This document shows positions 35,919-43,514 of a stretch of 52,882 nucleotides of DNA, one piece after another. This DNA is from a bacterium (lineage in GTDB: Bacteria > Actinomycetota > Acidimicrobiia > Acidimicrobiales > Bin134). The notes below the pieces were generated by a model. The model had not been told where the DNA came from, did not search any database, and saw only the letters and a program-made list of their open reading frames with translations. Location: the NCBI GenBank assembly GCA_026705465.1, contig JAPPAP010000025.1, positions 493,566 through 546,447 on the forward strand, read 5' to 3'. The translations under genes were made by a program, and so were the position numbers. How positions within the stretch are numbered: the first letter of the stretch is position 1; each line of letters opens with the position of its first letter.

Positions 35919-36754
35919 GGGGAGTCGCTTCCCATCATGCGGGCCCGGACTTCGGGATCGGTGACGAACACCGGGGCGTTGTCATCGCCGAGCATGGCCA
36001 GCTTCACCGACATGCCTCCGTCCACCGCGAGCACTTGCCCGGTGATATAGCTGGCCTGAGGACTGAGCAGAAACACAGCGGCGGCGGCGATCTCGGCAGG
36101 ATGGCCTCGCCGGCCTAAGGGAATGGCCCGCCTGGCCGCCTCGGGTGACTCCTGGTCGCCGGCTCGGGGCGTGGTGATGGTGCCGGGGGCGATTGCGTTG
36201 ACTCGAATGCCGTGGTTGCCCCATTCCACGGCCATGGTGCGGGTGAGCGAATTGAGCCCCGCCTTGGCCGCTCCGTAGGCGGCCAGGTACGGCTGGGAGG
36301 CCAAGCTGCTCACTGAGGAGATATTGACCATGGCTCCGCCCGTGCCGGCATTGATCATGGCCCGGGCCACTGCCTGGTTGAGGAAGGCCACGTATCGGAG
36401 GTTGTTGGCCATCACCCGGTCCCAGCCCTGATGATCGATGTCGCTCAGTGGGCCGAAGTCGTCGATGCTGGTGCCTCCCGCCACGTTGACAAGCCCGTCG
36501 ATGCGGCCGTGGGCGTCGAGTGTGGCCTGGACAATGGTCGCTGGAGCATCTGGGTCGGTGAGATCGGCTGCGACCTTGGCCACCGAGCGGGGGAGCAGGT
36601 CGAGCTTGTCCAGCTCATCAGAAGACCGTTCCACCGCTACGACTTCAGCTCCGGCCGCCAGCGCGGCTTCGCAGGAACAAGTGCCGATGCCCCCTCCACC
36701 GGCCCCGGCCACAATCACAATGGCCCCGGTGAGATCAACAACAGGCTCAGCCAC
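35915..36754 (-). CDS. short-chain dehydrogenase/reductase (SDR)
   Basis: This 279-residue SDR has a glycine-rich nucleotide loop VAGAGGGGIGTCSCEAAL that is longer than usual. It also has the Ser in MVNISSVSSLASQ, the catalytic YGAAK and the typical C-terminal YITGQVLAVDGGMSVKL. GTG 36754 is preceded by TAGGGT. It is first in the SDR-Nudix-propeller operon (4-base overlaps). Substrate unknown. Confidence 0.88.
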   Translation of the reverse strand: MAEPVVDLTGAIVIVAGAGGGGIGTCSCEAALAAGAEVVAVERSSDELDKLDLLPRSVAKVAADLTDPDAPATIVQATLDAHGRIDGLVNVAGGTSIDDFGPLSDIDHQGWDRVMANNLRYVAFLNQAVARAMINAGTGGAMVNISSVSSLASQPYLAAYGAAKAGLNSLTRTMAVEWGNHGIRVNAIAPGTITTPRAGDQESPEAARRAIPLGRRGHPAEIAAAAVFLLSPQASYITGQVLAVDGGMSVKLAMLGDDNAPVFVTDPEVRARMMGSDSP

Positions 36755-36760
36755 CCCCTC

Positions 36761-36766
36761 ACCCTA
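36761..36766 (-). promoter_or_regulatory. candidate leaderless -10 box TAGGGT
   Basis: On the minus strand TAGGGT ends 6 bases before GTG 36754 of the SDR gene. Confidence 0.5.
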
Positions 36767-36867
36767 TGACGTGTCGCGCTAGCTGCCTTGTCACGCAGAA
36801 ATCATGAACTGCCAAGTATCCCTGGCAAGATGAGGCTCCAGGGGCCGACGAGAGAGAGGTCGAGGCC

Positions 36868-37701
36868 ATGAAAGAGCTCAATGGCAAGGTCGCTGTGGTA
36901 ACCGGGGCGGCCAGCGGGATCGGGCTGACGATGAGCGAGCGGTTCGTCTCCGAGGGCATGCAGGTGGTGATGGCCGATGTGGAAGAGGAGGCATTGGCGG
37001 CATCTGCTTCCCAACTTCAAGCCGAGGGTGCCGACGTGCTGGGCGTGCTGTGCGACGTGAGCGACGCCGCCTCAGTGGGAGACCTAGCCGAGCAGACGCT
37101 GTCGGCCTACGGCGGAGTGCATGTGGTGTGCAACAACGCCGGGGTGGGACCCGCGGGGCTGATGCTGGAGACCACCCCCGAGGAGTGGGAGTGGATTGTG
37201 GGGGTGAACGTGATGGGCGTGGCCCATGGAGTGATCACGTTCGCTCCGCTAATGGTGGAGGCCGGGGAGGGTCACATAGTCAACACCGCATCGGAAGCCG
37301 GACTGGTCACCAACAGCGTGCTGGGCATGTACTGCGCCACCAAGCACGCGGTGGTGGGATTGACCGAGTCGCTGTGGCGGGAGGTACATCCCCAAGGCGT
37401 GGGGGTGTCATGTTTGTGCCCCAATCTGGTGAACACCCGGATCTTCCAGTCAGAGCGCAATCGACCCTATGAAGCCGAACTCACCGCCACCCAGAACGCC
37501 ATAATGACCCCGCTGCGGGAGACGCTCAGCGCCCGGGGAATCGCACCTTCAGAGGTAGCCGACAACGTGGTGAACGCCATTGTGGAGGACCGGTTCTGGG
37601 TGTTCACCCATGACATCACTCCCGAGGCGGCCGCAGTTCGCTTCACCGACATCGATGCTCGCCGCAACCCGACCGACCCCTATGAGGGGATGGAGTTCTA
37701 G
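36868..37701 (+). CDS. short-chain dehydrogenase/reductase (SDR)
   Basis: This 277-residue classical SDR has TGAASGIGLTMSERF, CNNAGVGPAG, the active-site segment IVNTASEAGL (Ser) and the catalytic YCATK. In the C-terminal part the motif CPNLVNTRIF replaces the common PGxVxT. The ATG at 36868 follows GAGAGAGAGG. It is divergent from the SDR at 35915. Substrate unknown. Confidence 0.89.
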   Translation: MKELNGKVAVVTGAASGIGLTMSERFVSEGMQVVMADVEEEALAASASQLQAEGADVLGVLCDVSDAASVGDLAEQTLSAYGGVHVVCNNAGVGPAGLMLETTPEEWEWIVGVNVMGVAHGVITFAPLMVEAGEGHIVNTASEAGLVTNSVLGMYCATKHAVVGLTESLWREVHPQGVGVSCLCPNLVNTRIFQSERNRPYEAELTATQNAIMTPLRETLSARGIAPSEVADNVVNAIVEDRFWVFTHDITPEAAAVRFTDIDARRNPTDPYEGMEF

Positions 37702-37746
37702 AGCGGCCTCTGCCTGCCGCTTCGGGGTCTCTCGGTACCAGTGGAC

Positions 37747-37752
37747 TAAATT
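37747..37752 (+). promoter_or_regulatory. candidate leaderless -10 box TAAATT
   Basis: TAAATT ends 6 bases before ATG 37759 of the PhyH-like dioxygenase gene. Confidence 0.45.
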
Positions 37753-37758
37753 CTCGTC

Positions 37759-38967
37759 ATGGCTGTAGTGGATCATGCTCCCCGTCTTCCCCAGTTCGAC
37801 AACCTGGACTTCGACGATTTCCATGCTGAGGAACTGCCCCGGCGGCTGGCGGCGGGCAATGGAGAGTTGGCTGCTGACATCGCGGCCGGCGCCCTGATCA
37901 AGAGCTTCGCCTGGCGGCTGACCGACGGCCGGTCGGTGACCTACCTAGTTGGTGAAAACGGCATCGAGATCCAACCCGGCGACGACGCCGAATTGGTGGT
38001 GGAGGTTGACGAGCAGAACTGGTTCAACTACGTGGCCGAGCTGTGGACCTGGGTCGGCTTGATGTACGCCGAGGCCGCCGAGATGGTTCGGGGCGACTAC
38101 GGGCTGTTCGAGGACTTCGAGCCGGTGCTGTTGGCCATGTATCACGGCCGTCCCCTGTACGAGGGGTGGGAGCCCACAGTGGACCTGTCCCGCAGCTTCA
38201 CCCTCGACGACGACCACGAGGAGATGAGCCGGTTTCTAGACGAGGCCGGGTTCCTCCACATTCGAGGCGTGTTCAGCGGTGAGGAGATCGAGGCTCTGCG
38301 GGCCGAGGTGGAGCGCCAGCGCAGCGAGGCCACCCCCGATGATCACCGCTCATGGTGGGCCACCAACGCCGACGGCGAGGAGTTGTGCTGCCGGGTGACC
38401 CATATGGACGACCGCAGCGAGCTGATGCTCAGTCTGACCGACGATCGCCGTTTGGACGCCATCGGCGCTTTTGGCGGGGACGACTTCGCCACCTATCCCG
38501 AGCGGGGCGACGGCATCTCGGTGGTCATCAAGCTGCCCAGCATTGTGGAGGGGTTGGCCGATCTTCCCTGGCACCGAGACTGCGGCACTGGCGGGCACTC
38601 CATCACCTGTCCCGCGGTGAGCATCGGAATCCAGCTCGACGAGTGCACCGAGGCCAACGGCCAGCTCCACTACCTGGCCGGTTCGAACAAGTCGTCCAAT
38701 CGGGCACGCGAGGTACGCGATGGCTGGCCCACGGTGGCCATCAGCGCCTCGCCCGGCGATGTCACGGTCCACTACGGACACACCATGCACGGTGCCCCGC
38801 CCCCCACAGGCGCCCCCACGTCTGGCGGTCGCCGCACCATCTATGTGGGCTACCACAAGCCCATCTGGGCCGAATTCATCCCTCCGGGCCAGGGCTACAA
38901 CGACATCTTGTTCAAAGACGGCGGCCGCATACTCAGCCCCGAGGAATTCCAAGAGCAGAGCAGCTAA
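37759..38967 (+). CDS. phytanoyl-CoA dioxygenase (PhyH)-family protein with N-terminal domain
   Basis: This 402-residue protein has a C-terminal Fe(II)/2-oxoglutarate dioxygenase domain of the PhyH type (about residues 165-390). Iron ligands appear as His and Asp in LPWHRDCGTGGHS and a distal His in YGHTMHGAPPPT, with an Arg in SGGRRTIYVGYH for 2-oxoglutarate. The first ~130 residues (LIKSFAWRLTDGRSVTYLV through MYHGRPLYEGW) look like an SCP2-type lipid-binding region, which is less certain. Such enzymes hydroxylate lipid-like or small-molecule substrates. The gene is convergent with the UGSC selenoprotein gene across a strong hairpin. Confidence 0.8.
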   Translation: MAVVDHAPRLPQFDNLDFDDFHAEELPRRLAAGNGELAADIAAGALIKSFAWRLTDGRSVTYLVGENGIEIQPGDDAELVVEVDEQNWFNYVAELWTWVGLMYAEAAEMVRGDYGLFEDFEPVLLAMYHGRPLYEGWEPTVDLSRSFTLDDDHEEMSRFLDEAGFLHIRGVFSGEEIEALRAEVERQRSEATPDDHRSWWATNADGEELCCRVTHMDDRSELMLSLTDDRRLDAIGAFGGDDFATYPERGDGISVVIKLPSIVEGLADLPWHRDCGTGGHSITCPAVSIGIQLDECTEANGQLHYLAGSNKSSNRAREVRDGWPTVAISASPGDVTVHYGHTMHGAPPPTGAPTSGGRRTIYVGYHKPIWAEFIPPGQGYNDILFKDGGRILSPEEFQEQSS

Positions 38968-38970
38968 CTA

Positions 38971-38991
38971 GCGGGCTGGACGCCAGCCTGC
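38971..38991. terminator. strong hairpin between convergent genes (bidirectional terminator candidate)
   Basis: GCGGGCTGG-ACG-CCAGCCTGC is a 9-bp stem with one G-T pair and a 3-base loop. It fills the 24-base gap between the stops of the PhyH and UGSC genes. No T-run follows, as is common in actinobacteria. Confidence 0.55.
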
Positions 38992-39540
38992 TCAGCGAAC
39001 CAATAGCCGGTCGAGGATCTCGTCGAGCAGGGGCTCGAGTTTTTTGGCGATGGCGTCGGTGTCTTCGCTGAGGTAATCGTGGGGGATCACCACTCGGGGC
39101 ACGTCGGGCATGCCCAGGGAGCGGGCCACGGTATCGGCGGCCACGGTGAAGGGCTCAGTCACCACGGTGACTGTGGGAATGCCCAGCCTTTCAAGGTTCA
39201 CGGCGTCGAGCACACTGCCCGACGTGCATGAGCCTCATTTGGCCAGGCCGTTGACCACCCCGGCGCAGGCCCGGAACGAGGCCAGCATGTCGTCGCCCGC
39301 GGGGCGGCTGAGCACCGGCTTGTGCTGGCGAACCACCGCGGTCACATCCAGGCGGTGGCGGAACTCCTGTTCCAGAACCTCGGTGTAGCGGGTGAAATCA
39401 GGGCCCGATGAAGGGTTGTACTCATTGACCAGGAACCCGATGGTCAGCGGGCCTTGGTTGTGGCCTCGCCTTGGGGCCAACGATGCGTCATCGACCACCA
39501 CCTGGCCTCGGGGGTCAACCAGCTCGCCGACCAACTTCAC
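38992..39540 (-). CDS. UGSC-family selenoprotein
   Basis: The minus-strand frame from ATG 39540 meets TGA at 39237-39235, followed immediately by GGC TCA TGC. Reading through gives a 182-residue protein with U102-G-S-C105, the hallmark of the UGSC (seleno)protein family first seen in metagenomic selenoproteome surveys. Before the site are TIGFLVNEYNPSSGP and a Cys at 92. After it the same frame continues with TSGSVLDAVNLERLGIPTVT and FTVAADTVARSLGMP to a normal TAA/TGA-type end, with no coding break. The downstream hairpin fits the bacterial SECIS model. It is the third gene of an operon with an unknown protein and an amidohydrolase. Function unknown; a selenol/thiol redox pair is likely. Confidence 0.9.
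39204..39224 (-). promoter_or_regulatory. candidate bacterial SECIS hairpin of UGSC gene
   Basis: On the minus strand CGTCGGGC pairs with GCTCGACG (8 bp, one G-U) around the loop AGTGT at 39216-39212. The loop begins 18 bases after the TGA and its second base is G, as the bacterial SECIS model requires. Confidence 0.7.
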
Positions 39541-39558
39541 GCTCTAATCCTGCCAGCT

Positions 39559-40599
39559 TTAGTGGTCAAGCGCTCGGCTCACGGCGTAGCCGCCCAGGTT
39601 GCCCCAGCCGGCGCATACCGCCATCCAGGGGATCGATTCCGCGCCGGTGACCATCACGTGGATGTCGGTGGGCCGCTCGGTAACCGGCACCAGCTCATCG
39701 GGGTTCTCGGTATCCACCCAGTCGGGCCACCATGCGTAGGAGGGGACGCCGGGGGAGAGGAGGTCGCCGATGCGCCGCCGGGCCTGCTGCCAGAGTTGTT
39801 CTTGCACCGCGGCCCGGTCGTAGCCGTTCTCGGCCATGTGCCGGGCCTCGTTGGGGGTGAGCACCACCAGGGTCTCGCCCATGGTGTGAGTGTTGTTGCA
39901 CCCCTTGATGGCCATGGCGTCGGCCAACTGCGCCAGGCGATTTACCGGAGTGTCGTCGGCTCCCCACATGGCCACGCTGGTGGGGGATTCGCAGGCGAAC
40001 ACCGTAATACCGCTGTCGGCGTCAATTCCCCGAGCCTGGTGTAGCGGGGGCCAGGGGCTGGCCGGCGACTCGGCCACGCAGAAGGCGTAGCGACCGGGAT
40101 GGCCGAACACCTCTTTGACCGGCTCACCGGGGGTAGCCCCGCCGGCGTTCCACAACAGCAGCTTGATGGCCCGGCCGATGGCGGCGTTGGCGTGGGCGCC
40201 GCCGCCGCTGAACACCGATTCGGTGTGGGCCATTTCGAGCTGCTCAACCACCGTTCCCGACACGATCACCAGGGGCCAGCACGGATGGGTGGTAGTGACC
40301 ACCCCCCGCAGGTTGAAGCGATCTTCCAACATGGCCTCCACGGCCACCAGTACCACCTCGAAGTGCTCAGGCTTGCAACCGGCCATGACCGAATTGGCGG
40401 CCACCACCTCGACAGTGGCCGCTCCGCCCCTCGGCGGGATAGCCCCAAGCAACAGACCGGGGTCTCGGCCCGAAGCCTCCACCAGGGTGTCGACCGCGGC
40501 GCGGGTGGGGGGATACACCGGCAGTCCGTCGGTCAGCCCCTCGGTGAGGGCCAGCTCCACCCACTCTTCGATGGTGTTGGCGGTGGTGATGGTGCTCAT
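39559..40599 (-). CDS. uncharacterised protein, UGSC-operon partner
   Basis: I do not recognise a named function for this 346-residue soluble protein. It begins with EEWVELALTEGLTDGLPVYP, a stretch that looks conserved, followed by VVAANSVMAGCKPEHFEVVL, SGGGAHANAAIGRAIKLLL and CNNTHTMGETLVVLTPNEA. It has five cysteines and no signal peptide or membrane segment. It sits 4 bases after the amidohydrolase stop and 18 bases before the UGSC selenoprotein, so all three are surely one operon. The conserved Cys residues (C110 region, HPCWPLVI, IKGCNNTH) may interact with the selenoprotein, which is inference. Confidence 0.75.
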   Translation of the reverse strand: MSTITTANTIEEWVELALTEGLTDGLPVYPPTRAAVDTLVEASGRDPGLLLGAIPPRGGAATVEVVAANSVMAGCKPEHFEVVLVAVEAMLEDRFNLRGVVTTTHPCWPLVIVSGTVVEQLEMAHTESVFSGGGAHANAAIGRAIKLLLWNAGGATPGEPVKEVFGHPGRYAFCVAESPASPWPPLHQARGIDADSGITVFACESPTSVAMWGADDTPVNRLAQLADAMAIKGCNNTHTMGETLVVLTPNEARHMAENGYDRAAVQEQLWQQARRRIGDLLSPGVPSYAWWPDWVDTENPDELVPVTERPTDIHVMVTGAESIPWMAVCAGWGNLGGYAVSRALDH

Positions 40600-40603
40600 G
40601 GGT

Positions 40604-41680
40604 TCAATCCCATCCGAAGAGCCGCTTGGGATTGGCCTCGAAAATGGCCTGCTTGTGGTCGTCGGCCAGATCGGGGCGCTCGGTCACCCTGGTCACGCTG
40701 GTGGGGAAGTCGCTGTCCCAGTGGGGATAGTCGGAAGCCCACACGATGATGTCGCAGCCGATCTGCTCGATCACCTGCGGCAAACCGTGCTCGCCCTCGG
40801 TAGACACAAACAGCCGCCCTTCGGCCAGGTACTCGCCGGGTGGTTTGGTGATGGCGTCGAACTCGTGGCTCCGGTACTCGTAGTGCTCGTCAAGCCGCTC
40901 CAGGGTGTGGGGAACCCAGCCCACCCCGCCTTCGAGCAGCGCCACGCGAAGCCGCTTGAACCGCTCGAACACCCCGCCGCAGATCAAGGTGGTGGCTGCG
41001 AACATCAGGTTGAACGGGAACTCGATCACGTGGAGTTGGGCGTAGGCGTCGGTGAATCGGCGGTTGGCAAACCGGCAGCCGCCGGCGTGGAATCCCAGGG
41101 GCACGTCCACCTGCTCTGCCAGGTCGTAGAGCGGGTCGTTGTCGGGGTGGTCGGGGTTGCGGTCGCCCACCGCGCAGGGCACGGTCAGCGACACGAATCC
41201 CAGCTCGGTTACGCACCGCTCGGCCTCGGCCATCGCTTCGTCCATCCACTTCAAGGGCAGCGCCGGGGTGCCCCGCAGCCGCTTGGGATCGGCTGAGCAC
41301 CAGTCGGCCAGCCAGTTGTTGTAGGCCTGACAGCAGGCCACGGTCAGATCTTGGTCCGACCCCGCGTACAGCCCGAGCGACATCGCCCCGTACAGCACGG
41401 CAATGTCGATGCCCTCGGTGTCCATGTCGGCCAGCCGCAGCCCGGAGTCCACCCCGCCCTCCCGGTGGGTGGTGGATTCCCGGATACCCTCGGGCGCCCA
41501 GGCGCCGACACCGGTGCCCGGGGGGATCACCTTGCCCTCGATCACATAGCGGGTAGTGCCCCGCTCGTCGGTGATCAGCCGGGGACGGCGCTCGTGGAAT
41601 CGGGCCGGGAGGTACTGCTCCCATAGCTCGTCGGGCTCGAACACATGGCCGTCCACGTCGATCACCAGATGATCTGCCAT
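40604..41680 (-). CDS. amidohydrolase family protein (Amidohydro_2 type)
   Basis: This 358-residue TIM-barrel hydrolase starts MADHLVIDVDGHVFEPDELW, where DGH takes the place of the usual HxH metal pair. It ends with IIVWASDYPHWDSDFPTS, which supplies the conserved Asp. It resembles the protein at 21776-22996 in both motifs. It is first in the operon with the unknown protein at 39559 and the UGSC selenoprotein, and has TAGCTT 6 bases before its ATG. Hydrolysis or decarboxylation of a carboxylic or aromatic acid is the family role. The exact substrate is unknown. Confidence 0.8.
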   Translation of the reverse strand: MADHLVIDVDGHVFEPDELWEQYLPARFHERRPRLITDERGTTRYVIEGKVIPPGTGVGAWAPEGIRESTTHREGGVDSGLRLADMDTEGIDIAVLYGAMSLGLYAGSDQDLTVACCQAYNNWLADWCSADPKRLRGTPALPLKWMDEAMAEAERCVTELGFVSLTVPCAVGDRNPDHPDNDPLYDLAEQVDVPLGFHAGGCRFANRRFTDAYAQLHVIEFPFNLMFAATTLICGGVFERFKRLRVALLEGGVGWVPHTLERLDEHYEYRSHEFDAITKPPGEYLAEGRLFVSTEGEHGLPQVIEQIGCDIIVWASDYPHWDSDFPTSVTRVTERPDLADDHKQAIFEANPKRLFGWD

Positions 41681-41686
41681 CCCATG

Positions 41687-41692
41687 AAGCTA
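41687..41692 (-). promoter_or_regulatory. candidate leaderless -10 box TAGCTT
   Basis: On the minus strand TAGCTT ends 6 bases before ATG 41680, the start of the operon that contains the UGSC selenoprotein. Confidence 0.5.
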
Positions 41693-41720
41693 ACCCCTCC
41701 GACATGCAGTGGCCCGCGCC

Positions 41721-41726
41721 TAGTCT
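41721..41726 (+). promoter_or_regulatory. candidate leaderless -10 box TAGTCT
   Basis: TAGTCT ends 7 bases before ATG 41734 of the luciferase-like gene. Confidence 0.5.
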
Positions 41727-41733
41727 TCTGCCC

Positions 41734-42636
41734 ATGGTCAGCCTTGGAGTCCTTCCCCACATGCACGAGTCGGTGATCACCGATCCCCGCTGGGTCACCC
41801 AGTTCGCCCAGGCGATGGACGAGGAGGGAGTGGAGTCGATCTGGACGGTGGAGCACGTGGTGGTAGCCAACAATTACGAGCCCCGCTATTCCTACTCGGA
41901 GTCGGGCCGCATGCCCGGCGCTCCAGGGGTGGTGATGCCCGACCCCTTGGAGATGTTGGCGTTCATGGCGTCGGTAACCGAGCGGGTGCGGCTGGGCACC
42001 GGGGTGGTGGTTCTGCCCCTCCACCCGCCAGCCGTGATGGCCAAGCGGGTGGCTACCCTCGATGCCCTCAGTAGCGGGCGGGTGATTCTTGGAGTGGGCA
42101 GCGGCTGGCAGGTGGAGGAATACGCCGCCTGCGGGGTGCCCTACGAGGGGCGGGGCGAGCGGCTGGATGAGTGCATCGGCGCTATGCGGGAGCTGTGGGC
42201 CCCGGGCTATCGCACCTACGAGAGCAACGCGGCCAGCTTCTATGAGTGCGAGAGCCTGCCCGATCCGGCCCAGTCCGGCGGCCCGCCTATCGTGATCGGC
42301 GGCAGCACCGGTCGTGCGGCCCGGAGGGCGGGGCGACTGGGCGACGGCTTCTATCCTTATGTGATCTCGCCCGAGGACTACGCCGACCGAGTGGCCACCA
42401 TCCGGGCCACTGCTGTCGAGCACGGTCGGGACCCCGACGCCATCGAGATGACGGTGTGGCCGGGCAGCTACCAGCGGGGCGGGTCGTTCGATTTGGGCCT
42501 CATTGAGAAGTACGCCGAGTCGGGGCTCGACCGGCTCATAGTCTCGGCTGCAGAATCGGGCAGCGCTGACATCGACGACATCCGCCGATTCGTCGGGCGC
42601 TACCGGACCGAAGTCTTGGACAAGATCGGAGGATAG
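41734..42636 (+). CDS. LLM class (luciferase-like) F420-dependent oxidoreductase-type protein
   Basis: This 300-residue luciferase-like superfamily protein starts MVSLGVLPHMHESVI, then shows ESIWTVEHVVVANNYEPRYS, VRLGTGVVVLPLHPP and SSGRVILGVGSGWQVEEY, followed by IVIGGSTGRAARRAGRLGDG. The overall pattern resembles F420-dependent members rather than classical FMN luciferase. An in-frame ATG at 41704 exists, but TAGTCT sits between it and ATG 41734, favouring the latter. The metallo-beta-lactamase gene begins 2 bases after its stop, so the two form one operon. Substrate unknown. Confidence 0.85.
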   Translation: MVSLGVLPHMHESVITDPRWVTQFAQAMDEEGVESIWTVEHVVVANNYEPRYSYSESGRMPGAPGVVMPDPLEMLAFMASVTERVRLGTGVVVLPLHPPAVMAKRVATLDALSSGRVILGVGSGWQVEEYAACGVPYEGRGERLDECIGAMRELWAPGYRTYESNAASFYECESLPDPAQSGGPPIVIGGSTGRAARRAGRLGDGFYPYVISPEDYADRVATIRATAVEHGRDPDAIEMTVWPGSYQRGGSFDLGLIEKYAESGLDRLIVSAAESGSADIDDIRRFVGRYRTEVLDKIGG

Positions 42637-42638
42637 CC

Positions 42639-43502
42639 ATGGCACTGACCACTCATGTCGGCAACGTAAAGGTCATGCTGGTGCGGGAGATTCTGCAACC
42701 GGTTCCGGCCGAGGGCATGTATGTGGAGCCCGACATGGCGGTATTCGAGGCCAACGCCGACTGGCTGGTGCCCCACTTTTTGGATGAGTCCGGGGAACTA
42801 GCCCTGTCCATTCACGCCCTAGTGCTGGAGTCGGAGGGCCAGACCATCATGGTGGACACCTGCATCGGCAACCGCCCCATCGAGATGGTTCCCGAGATGG
42901 GCCACCTGGGCAATGGCTTCCTCGACGAGCTGGCCGCCGCGGGCTACGAGCCTGAAGACATCGACATTGTGCTGTGTACCCACCTGCACTTCGACCATGT
43001 GGGCTGGAACACCATCCTGGTAGATGGGGAGTGGGTGCCCACATTCCCCAACGCCCGCTATCTGTTCGGTCGCACCGAATACGAATACTGGGATTCCGGA
43101 GCTGAAGGAGCGGCAATCACCTTTGGCGATGCGGTGCGCCCAGTGGTGGATGCCGGCTTGGCCGATCTGGTGGACAGCGATCATGTGGTCACCGACGAGA
43201 TTTACCTGGAGCCCTCACCCGGCCACACCCCCGGCCACGTCAGCGTGCGTATCTCTTCGGCGGGGCAAGAGGCTGTGATCACCGGCGACTTGGTCCACCA
43301 TCCGGTGCAGTTCACCGCCCCCGAGTGGGTGATGACCGCCGACGACGACCCGCCCCGGGCGTCTGAGACCCGGCGGGAGTTCCGAGAGCGCTACTCCGAC
43401 TCCGGCATCCTCATCTTCGGCACCCACTTCGCCGGCCCCAGCTGCGGCCACCTGTCCAACGCCGGTGGCCGATGGGTCTTCACCGCTAAGGCGCACCACT
43501 AG
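42639..43502 (+). CDS. metallo-beta-lactamase (MBL) fold hydrolase
   Basis: This 287-residue MBL-fold hydrolase has the zinc motif THLHFDHVGWN at about residue 112, the later metal ligands in PSPGHTPGHVSV and ITGDLVHHP, and a C-terminal His in FGTHFAGPSCG. The fold serves lactonases, thioesterases and glyoxalase II-type enzymes. GGAGG precedes ATG 42639, and the gene directly follows the luciferase-like oxidoreductase, so it may hydrolyse that enzyme's product, for example a lactone or ester (inference). Confidence 0.88.
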   Translation: MALTTHVGNVKVMLVREILQPVPAEGMYVEPDMAVFEANADWLVPHFLDESGELALSIHALVLESEGQTIMVDTCIGNRPIEMVPEMGHLGNGFLDELAAAGYEPEDIDIVLCTHLHFDHVGWNTILVDGEWVPTFPNARYLFGRTEYEYWDSGAEGAAITFGDAVRPVVDAGLADLVDSDHVVTDEIYLEPSPGHTPGHVSVRISSAGQEAVITGDLVHHPVQFTAPEWVMTADDDPPRASETRREFRERYSDSGILIFGTHFAGPSCGHLSNAGGRWVFTAKAHH

Positions 43503-43514
43503 CCCGAAAGCAGA

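Noticed and set aside
17042..39540. Reassigned genetic code in which TGA is read as Trp or Gly
   Set aside because: TGA is the normal stop of many genes here (ilvB, ilvN, metY and others), and the only in-frame TGAs of otherwise intact genes fall on known Cys/Sec positions.
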